Below, piece after piece: positions 29,395-36,150 of a stretch of DNA of 36,150 nucleotides. The notes beneath the pieces were generated by a model that was not told the origin of the DNA, did no database searches, and was given only the letters and a program-made list of their open reading frames with translations. This DNA comes from Phoronis australis (Eukaryota; Phoronida; Phoronidae), in NCBI GenBank assembly GCA_002633005.1, contig NMRA01000965.1:48114-84263 (forward strand). The letters run 5' to 3'. Positions within the stretch are counted from its first letter, which is position 1, and the number at the start of each line of letters is the position of its first letter. A program made the position numbers and the translations under genes.

Positions 29395-29830
29395 GATTCG
29401 CTCATTAGCTCCATTGAGGCTAGTCTAAATTCTATATGGAAAGTTTTGAAACTAAACCCATCGCTGCGGCAGACCATCCCTTGATATTATCTAATGCTGC
29501 GTAGACGACACTTTCGTCAAGATCCAGGAGTACTAGGTTAGTAGATTTTTAGATCGCATCCACTCGGTCAACCCTTATATCAACTTTGCCATCGAGCGCT
29601 CATCGGATGACAGTCTCCCTTCTCTTTACACTTGGATACACGTCAAGGTAGTACCAAGGACACTATCTAGAGGAAAACAACTCACAAGAACATGTAACCG
29701 AATTTTCGCTGAAACAATCCTTTCCAACATAAACTATCAGTCGTGCGTACAGTTTTAATAAGAGTTGAATAATTAGTAACAGAAGAAAATGACAAACATC
29801 AAAAACTAGAGTCAAAGAGGTGTTACGTTT
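29395..29830 (+). pseudogene. Penelope-like element reverse transcriptase relic
   Basis: Reading across three frames gives the conserved order of Penelope-like reverse transcriptases: S(P)LISSIEA (from SPISPIVAN), FYMESFETKPI (L-Y-M-E-x-F-E block), VDDTFVKIQEY (catalytic VDD, the preceding Tyr lost), FLDRIHSVNPYINFAIE (H-I-N-x..P-x-I-x-F-T-x-E block), LPSLYTWIHVK (LPFLD block), RKTTHKNM (YRKPTHTD block), PFQHKLSVVRTVL (PLQHK.SVVRTL block) and LVTEENDKHQK (VT.E.D...E block). Several stops and at least three frame changes make it dead. No GIY-YIG endonuclease was found downstream. Each block is individually short, but their order and spacing are convincing. Confidence 0.7.
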
Positions 29831-30240
29831 TTTTGTTTTTTTTTGCCCTGCTCCTGAAATCTTTGGTTCGAATATTCGCGGCAGTCATGGGAAAGGATTT
29901 GATGTACTACTAATACTTGTCATCCACTTATAAGTTTTTGATACAACTACAAAAACATTTAATTTTTTACTGTGTACAAAAAGATTACAATGCCAACTTT
30001 CCCCGCTTTGGAGACTACAGTGCCAAGTTACCCCGCTTTGGAAACAAAATTGGCAGGTAACAAAAACCATTAGATCAACCCTAGAACATCCGAAATCCCA
30101 AACAGAAACTATTAGTTTTGTTGGTGGGAATAGCTCTCACGATTTCAAACCCATTAACATGTCTCTTTATTACATAATTGTTAAATAATTTAATAAAAAG
30201 GTCGAGAACTACCACCTTCACCCCATTTTACGGTACTGTA
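29831..30240. other. Non-coding sequence with a 30-bp tandem duplication
   Basis: At about 29988-30047 the unit ACA(A/G)TGCCAA(C/G)TT(T/A)CCCCGCTTTGGA(G/A)AC occurs twice in tandem. The 61-codon minus-strand frame across it (29885-30070) is a by-product. Otherwise I see nothing. Confidence 0.45.
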
Positions 30241-30264
30241 AGATATAGTGCAACTTTGGCTTTC

Positions 30265-30824
30265 TTAAATAGCATTACTTGAGCATGAAAGAAATAATAA
30301 TTGTCAATTATTTTTGCATAGAAGTTACTTTGTCAACTTAAATGTGAATAGATATGTACTGAAGTCGTGCTGTTTTAAAAGAATCTTTCATTTATTGTCG
30401 CGTAATTCCCATTTTACTGGCGTAATTCTGCTAGAATACTGGTATTATTAGTCGACAGTGATTAGATTTAAACCTTTCAAATTGATTAGAACGTGATAAT
30501 TAACTTTTATTTTAAGTAAATACGTGTTACCTATTAATCACTGTATAGTCCGCAACAAAGAAAAATATACACGAAATCATGAAATATATTGTGACTTTAT
30601 TGATAACTGAGATAAGTTAGCGATTTTTGGTATGCTCTAACTGATAGGTTATATAAAAGGTACAAAAACAAATGGCTTATGTGAATGGTAACTGGCACCC
30701 TGAATGTATCCAGTGTTTCTGTTGTCACGCAGAATATCAGACCTGTGACGTTTTATTGTCACATGCATAGGATGTTTTATACATCACATGCATACAAGTG
30801 TACGTCTAGCAAATATATTGATTC
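30265..30824 (+). repeat. Duplicated segment, copy B, keeping the empty TTAA site
   Basis: This is the partner of 8736-9330. It runs CTTTCTTAAATAGCATTACTT without the fold-back element that occupies the TTAA in copy A. Shared blocks extend to the GTACGTCTAGCAAATATATT region. It carries the better kept LIM-like fragment at 30672. Confidence 0.7.
30672..30770 (+). pseudogene. LIM-like half-finger fragment, better preserved copy
   Basis: The 32-codon frame reads MAYVNGNWHPECIQCFCCHA and continues EYQTCDVLLSHA. N-W-H-P-E-C-x2-C-x2-C fits the signature at the middle of a LIM domain, where the His-Cys of the first zinc site and the Cys pair of the second site meet. The N-terminal C-x2-C half is not in frame upstream (TAA a few codons before), and only C-D-V-L-L follows where the last ligands should be. 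It may be a captured or duplicated exon of a LIM protein; function is unlikely in this form. Confidence 0.4.
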
Positions 30825-33290
30825 TTCACTGGCATGCAGACACATGTCACGTATTTTTGAGTATCGGATTATAGATATAACATCATATAACATTAGGACT
30901 ATCAACTAGTCTAACCAAAAAATAACGAAACGTTTTGAAACTGAAAATATTGCAAATTTTCATTACAGTTTTCATATATGTTGCAGTAAATGGAACAACT
31001 TCCAATTTGTCAGGGAGCCAAAATCGCAAGCACACAAAATGATGTTCATTTTCAAATTATCTGATGCAAACTGATTCGAATGTAATACTGTATATACGTA
31101 TGAAAAAGTCTATGGCATTCCTTTTAGCACGTTTATCAATTAAAAATGACTAAAAGTGTTTTTTTCAGTAATTGAAGAACGACAGGCGCAACGACGTTTT
31201 TTATTATAATTTTGGCAGCCTCTATTTTCCAGACTAAAACTATTTAAAATCAAACACGTACAATGTAAAGCGTTGACGAACGCCAGAGTTTTCAAGTGAT
31301 GTACTTGGTTTTTGACTAAAACGGTACAAAATTTTTGAAATTCGATTTCGAAATTGAACAGTCCAGATATGGATACTCTTCGTATACTAGAGTCCGATTG
31401 ACAAGCCATGGACTGAATTAAATGAACCATACGTTGATGGGAACCGACGTCATAATTTCCCGCCATTTCCACGAAGTTAAAATTAAGATTCCGACGTGGA
31501 AGTGGCGGTTGCCTGAGTGCATTTGTTCGCATGACCTGGAACCGGCGGTCTGGAGGATGGTGATCGACACTTGTAGAGTGATCCCCAAACCGATCGAAGC
31601 CACAGTCCCACATTTTTGGCATTAGTGCTGGAAGAACTACGAAATACTGATTAAACTTTGATACGAAGGGTACCGCAACCACACCATGACTGCACCTGAT
31701 TTCAGTGGAATATGACCTAGTCTAATTAGATTTCAACTTTGAAAATGATAATTCAAGACCTGGCATTTGTAGAAAATGTTATTGTGTTTCAGAGTCATTG
31801 ACGTGTATCGGCTCTTAGAACACCAATGCTCTAATTCATTTACAGTTCCTTCCTGAGCAAACCCTTAACTCATGAATCTAGGTCATCAGGAGAAACCGAA
31901 GTTTTTTAAGACAACATCTCCACTTATTCCCTAAAATGGATGCCACCCACTGTACTTACTACCACCAACAGGGATATGAGCTTTCTAATAACGCTATTGG
32001 CATGGACGGGAGAGGGCGAGGGACAGCATGTCCCTAACACGTCCGAAAAAATTAACCCCCACAGGAAAATTCTTTACATTAACTGCTACACTATTTTGCT
32101 TGTAGAAATCAATCTAACACTCGCAAGTGTAAATAACTAATTTGGACCCCCGTGAATCAGTTTTAGTAAGCGCAACAAATCGCAGGACAAAAACGGAGAA
32201 GCTGATTGAATTGTCTCTCTTCAAAATGATTCGGGTCTGATGTATGCCGACTGAGATCAGTTACCCGGTGAATGCTTTAAGCGTGTAGGGCCTGTACGAG
32301 TCACTGGTCGTTTTACAAACAGCACACTTTCTTGTCCATCGAAAGCCTTGCAAAATCTTCACGAGTTCAAACATTCAATCTTGTCCTCATTTCTTCCCAC
32401 TCTTCGACCGAGTCGCTTAGGTACACGGATTGTTGGTAATGCCAACTAACTCGTCTTTTTTCCGTATCTCGTACAGCTCAGGACGACCGCGTTTCGCCTT
32501 CGGCCGTACACTACCAGTCTCCGTTATTTGTATTTATGGTAACCTCTGTATCTGCGCATGCGTTGCTGTAATATCTTTTGTATTGACAATCCTTTTTATT
32601 CCTTTACAGGGCGGCAGGTCCAATCTCAGTGTGGCTTTTGTATTGTGTTAAAATGAAGTCTTAAGGGAGCATCATGTATTGGCGCTTTTCTAGATAATAA
32701 AAATACGCGCGATTTTCTTTCCCAGCCACAGCAGTATTTGTTCTGCTTAAGACAAAATAAGATATGAATGCAAGGCAATTTTATTCCGCTCGTTGGCCCG
32801 AGCAACCTTCAACAAAAATGCTTTTGCGCCAATGACTAGGGCCTTGCTCATCAACTTATTGTTTGATTAGGTTAAGTTCACTTGACATTGACCACTTTTT
32901 CAGTGTCAGCCACCGACTTTGCAGCTGCAGATTCTTCATCGCAGTACGAAAAGTATGGGGCATCATGTCTCTCATCTATGGATATTTCACGAGGTTTGCC
33001 TCTTTCCGTAAGCCATTATCATATCCCACCGCCCGCCAGTGAAGATTTGCAGACATTGTGATAGCAGGAAAGAAGTTAAAACGCTGTTTATACCATTAGG
33101 TTGAACCTCCTGTCCGCATTACATGGGATTTGTCCACAAAGACGTGATCGCCGTCTGGCAAATTTATAAATTGGCGCGCTATTTCGAAAGTCAGCTATTG
33201 AAATGACATTAATCAACCAAATTTTTTATAAACCAGTTACTATACACATTCTGCTCAGTGAAACATCGAATGTTACATCTACTTTTGCAG
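30825..33290. other. No confident gene upstream of the FReD exon
   Basis: The 180-codon minus-strand frame at 31140-31682 is the longest here (it includes SDSSIRRVSISGLFNFEIEF) but has no recognised domain and is overlapped by plus-strand frames. A 104-base stretch at 32904-33007 is bounded by a good acceptor (CCACTTTTTCAG) and donor (TTTCC then GTAAGC) and open in all three frames; it could be a small exon before the FReD exon, and reading it with phase 2 to 1 would fit the FReD acceptor. Another acceptor-like site (TTTATTCCTTTACAG) lies at about 32608. Confidence 0.3.
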
Positions 33291-33292
33291 AT
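33277..33292 (+). promoter_or_regulatory. Splice acceptor of the FReD exon
   Basis: TCTACTTTTGCAG directly precedes the point where FReD similarity becomes credible (VAYTGFLLVRP). The reading frame happens to stay open upstream, so an unspliced start further left cannot be excluded from sequence alone. Confidence 0.5.
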
Positions 33293-33898
33293 GTCGCTTA
33301 TACGGGATTCCTGTTAGTGAGACCAAAAAACGCACCAAAGAGTTTCATTGTCTATTGTGATAGCGGCTGGACGGTTATTCAGCGCCGGTTCGATGGAAGC
33401 TTGGATTTCCACAAAACTTGGACGGAGTACAAAGTCGGGTTTGGGGAACTGGACGGTGAAATGTGGCTCGGTAATGACAACATTTACTACATCACCCAGC
33501 AAGATCACTACGCGATACAATACACTATGACGTTATGGAATGGCACACAGGTAACACGTGATCACAACTTCTTTGCAATTGCCAGTGAGGCAGAAAAGTA
33601 CAGGATCACTGTATCAGCGAAATTGCAGACGCACGTAGTGGCAAAAGCCTTAGGGGGTCTTAACGGCCTATTATTCACCACTTTCGACTCAGACAATGAT
33701 AATTGCGATTGCAATTGCGCTCTTCGGAAGAGAGGTGGGTTGTGGTACGACAGATGTGGAAATTTCTGCCCCAATTGCCGTTACCCCTACGGCGGAACAT
33801 GTTCCTCGAATAGCATTAACAACTGCATGAAGTTTAGAGATGACGAGTTAGGTACAACCTTGTTAATGCGCTTAATCATGAAAATAAAGAGGGTTTGA
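33291..33898 (+). CDS. Terminal exon encoding a fibrinogen-related domain (FReD)
   Basis: After the acceptor ATCTACTTTTGCAG (ends 33290, phase 1) 201 codons run to TGA 33896-33898. Conserved FReD blocks appear in order: FIVYCD, GWTVIQRRFDGSLDF, WTEYKVGFGELDGEMWLGND, IYYIT, the DEADKYR-like SEAEKYRITVS, LNGLLFTTFDSDND (Ca-site region), GGLWYDRC, and the C-terminal MKIKRV. FReDs bind sugars, acetyl groups or proteins outside the cell (ficolins, tachylectins, FREPs). The first Cys and about 15 residues of the domain must be on an earlier exon. The tail between DSDND and MKFRDDE holds eight Cys where most FReDs have two, replacing the usual NLNG-Y segment. It may be the end of the PAN-like gene at 11224. 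The open frame upstream of 33291 (from 33203) is taken as intron. Confidence 0.85.
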
Positions 33899-34010
33899 AC
33901 ATCTGTGCAGCTTCGGAGGAAGACATGTACGGACATTTAGTCAACTGAATGATTCTATTCTTTCAATGTTTTATTGTTTATTATGAAGCATATAATATAC
34001 AAAAATTGAA

Positions 34011-34016
34011 AATAAA
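34011..34016 (+). promoter_or_regulatory. Poly(A) signal AATAAA of the FReD gene
   Basis: AATAAA lies 113 bases after the FReD stop codon, in AT-rich sequence, at a plausible distance for a short 3' UTR. Confidence 0.55.
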
Positions 34017-34019
34017 CCT

Positions 34020-35140
34020 TAAAACCGTTAGAAAGCGTTATGTCTGAGCATCAAAATATACTCACAAGCACACGCACAAACACACATACATTTTCCGGCG
34101 TAATGTGAGGAATTTTTTCAAGGCAAAAAGAGTACAATTCGGTGGTTGCCTTTTCCTACTAAACAATTTAATAACTATCATTCCACGGGAACATCAAAAG
34201 CTTGTCTCTAGGTTCACCGACTCAGATCTTTCAAAAATTGTGTGTACATATATCCTGGTGGGATATGCTCAAAATGTTTAATTGTATTTTTCAAGTAAGC
34301 ACATCTTAAATATTTTGGCCCAATATAGCGCATTTTAGGCTTTAAAGGGTTCAGTTAGTGAAACTGTTTTAAAACTGCTAAAAAGAACTTGGAAAGAGAA
34401 CGGTTTGTAAAGGAGACATTATAACTCCCTTTCAAAAGAACGTAGTGGTATTTTCAAACGGGTATTCGTTAATTTTTACTAGAGTGCCTAAATTCAGCAA
34501 ATTTTGTCCAATTTTGGGTATTTGACATTTGAGATGCTCTGCAGAACAGTTTGTGGGATGCTGGAGATTGTCCAGAGAAAATTTTCATCACATGAGTGTT
34601 TGAGAACGACGTATCAATATTAATCTAATATTCTGTTGCGATATTTTGTGCCAGATTAACGTCGATCTTATTGAAAGGTGATTATTTACATAAAAAGTCA
34701 CTTGAATCTGAGTTTTCTCATTTTTAAAGGACGCTCATCGTTTAACCGATTCCACCCAAATGTGATTTTGCCAGTTGTTGTTACACTCCCATTAGAGATA
34801 AAAATAACATCTCTTAAGAATATTGGGCCTTCGGGTTTCAACATTTCATGATAGCTACAGCTTAGGTTTACACCTGTCAAAGTGACCCTAGTACAAACTA
34901 ATACGCAAACTAAAATGATCCTAACTCCCTCTTGCCACAATAAGTAACTTAGAATGTACTTAGGAAATTTTCAACGATAAAAGCTGAAACAAGCTTACGT
35001 TAAGTATGAAAGTAGAATGACATGCATAATTTATTACAATGGCAACTGAGTACAATGAAATGGTTCCCCCTTAATCTAGAATTTGACGATCATGAAACTA
35101 AAAATAAGAGGTTATGAAGCAGAAGGATTCGGGTAAGCTT
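34020..35140. other. No confident gene
   Basis: An 80-codon minus-strand frame (34698-34940) begins with a hydrophobic stretch (VRIILVCVLVCTRVTLTG) and then reads VNLSCSYHEMLKPEGPIFLR, but it has no ATG (starts at TTG) and no recognised domain. The rest is AT-rich with no repeats noted. Confidence 0.35.
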
Positions 35141-35153
35141 AAAGGGATATATA

Positions 35154-35159
35154 TTTATT
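35154..35159 (-). promoter_or_regulatory. Poly(A)-like signal of the non-LTR element
   Basis: TTTATT on the plus strand reads AATAAA on the minus strand, about 205 bases past the stop of the retrotransposon ORF at 35365, and may mark its 3' end. Confidence 0.35.
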
Positions 35160-35364
35160 GAAAGTTTCACAGAACATACAAAGAAATAATAACAAACCCA
35201 GAAACCGCGAAGCATTATATTTGGGTTGTAACCAATTCATAAATGAAACTTACATACATAGAGGTATATACAATTAACTAGTATCTAAAATAAGTATTCC
35301 AATACTTAGATATGCTATTACAGATATATAAAAACAAAAATATGTACAGATTCATGTAGGGAAA

Positions 35365-36150
35365 TCAGATGCAACAATATTGATAAACGGTACATAAAAA
35401 ATTACTAACGTTGCTTAGGAGGAATTCGTTGAGAACGAAGTCAAGGTTAGGACTACCATTCAGTAATAATGTAACTCTAGTAGGGATATTATTACAAGAA
35501 TTGAGAGCATTAACAATTGATTGGTTATCATTGATTGCACGAAAAAGTGAGTCTCTCAGATATTCGATGAGGTTACATTTGAAAAAAATATGAGGATAAG
35601 ATTGATGGTCACCACATTTACAGTTTGGAGAGACATTACTAAAGTTGTGCCTGAACTTGTCAGAGTTGAGGAAAAGGCCACATCTTGATCTGTACAATGC
35701 TATTTCGTTATCGCGGGTAAGGGAGAATTGAGTCAAGGGTGTTGAGTTATCAAAATTATGAAAAACAGTTCTAAAATTATTTTTTATACTCGTAAAAGAG
35801 TTGCTTTCCTTAACAGAGACTGGAAGAGAATTCCAGTTGTTGATGCACATCATGACTGTAGACCTTCTGAATGCCTGACTGAACGACGGAGGAATTGCAT
35901 ATGGGGTGGAGAATCTCAAATCACTACGATGGCCTTGTCTAATATATAGATCAAATATTTTTTTGACAGACACGTTGTTGACATTGTTTATTACCTTGAA
36001 CGTAAATGTGGTCATGTGAAGATTGCGTCGAGTAGACAGTTTGGGCCACTTGAGATTATTCAAAACCTTAACACTATTGGATCCCCTGTAAGCTCCAGTT
36101 ATGAGTAAGGCGGCTTGATATTGTAACTTCTCCAAATGTTGGAGTGCACC
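35365..36150 (-). mobile_element. Non-LTR retrotransposon ORF2, C-terminal part (runs off the window)
   Basis: The minus-strand frame is open from the window edge to TAG/TAA-type stop at 35365, more than 260 codons. It starts GALQHLEKLQYQAALLITGA, then LNNLKWPKLSTRRNLHM, INNWNSLPVSVKESNSFTSI and ALYRSRCGLFLNS.KFRHNF, ending with a CCHC-like C-K-C-G-x(6)-H-x(4)-C motif. This is the standard region after the reverse transcriptase domain in CR1/Jockey-like LINEs (L-E-x-x-Q-x-x-A-A-x-x-I-T-G-A; W-N-x-L-P). There are no stops or frameshifts in the visible part, so this copy may be young and perhaps complete outside the window. The poly(A)-like signal at 35154 gives a short 3' UTR. Confidence 0.9.

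Noticed and set aside
31140-31682. 180-codon minus-strand open frame
   Set aside because: No recognisable domain, signal or splice context, and overlapping open frames on the other strand; not enough to call a gene.

Overview
The window looks like a piece of a metazoan (invertebrate-type) nuclear genome. It is AT-leaning and intron-rich, with short isolated coding exons carrying GT..AG splice signals. It is dominated by decayed transposable elements: hAT-like, a TTAA-inserting THAP (Kolobok-like) element, Ty3/gypsy-like gag, two non-LTR retrotransposon fragments, a Penelope-like relic and several MITE families. No bacterial-style operons, rRNA, convincing tRNA or CRISPR were seen. I could not assign a species. 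The mix of PAN/apple-like and fibrinogen-related exons with these transposons fits a marine invertebrate, but that is inference.

Layout. 0-5 kb: a MITE with 62-bp inverted ends (624-1093); a CAGTGGCGGATC-ended element with a nested MITE (1417-1789); a decayed ORF of unknown family (about 2005-2500); hypothetical minus-strand ORFs (2863-3496); and an element whose inverted ends are made of short tandem repeats (3836-4632), again with a nested MITE. 5-11 kb: an orphan THAP-like start exon (5400-5537); an 862-bp fold-back element with a THAP start exon in each arm, inserted at TTAA (7874-8735); a duplicated segment encoding a LIM-like half finger (8736-9330, second copy 30265-30824); a gag relic (9425-10293) and a reverse transcriptase relic (10407-10985). 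11.2-11.5 kb: the start exon of a secreted PAN/apple-like protein with a clean splice donor. 11.5-33 kb: about 22 kb of repeats and apparently non-coding DNA, including MITE copies at 12.4, 13.5, 13.7 and 14.6 kb, a 120-bp tandem duplication at 17.6 kb, a nested hAT-like element (20993-23402) inside a larger element with 16-bp subrepeat ends (20354-24606), and a Penelope-like relic at 29.4-29.8 kb. 33.3-33.9 kb: a well preserved fibrinogen-related domain (FReD) terminal exon with a poly(A) signal. 35.1-36.15 kb: the 3' end of a non-LTR retrotransposon on the minus strand, running off the window.

The only convincing host gene material is the PAN-like first exon and the FReD last exon, both on the plus strand. 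They could be the two ends of one secreted lectin-like gene with a transposon-filled intron. Their splice phases (0 and 1) do not join directly, so at least one more exon, not securely identified, would be needed. The most interesting structure is the TTAA fold-back element: its pre-insertion site survives in the second copy of the duplicated segment 22 kb away, which fixes its ends and target duplication to the base.
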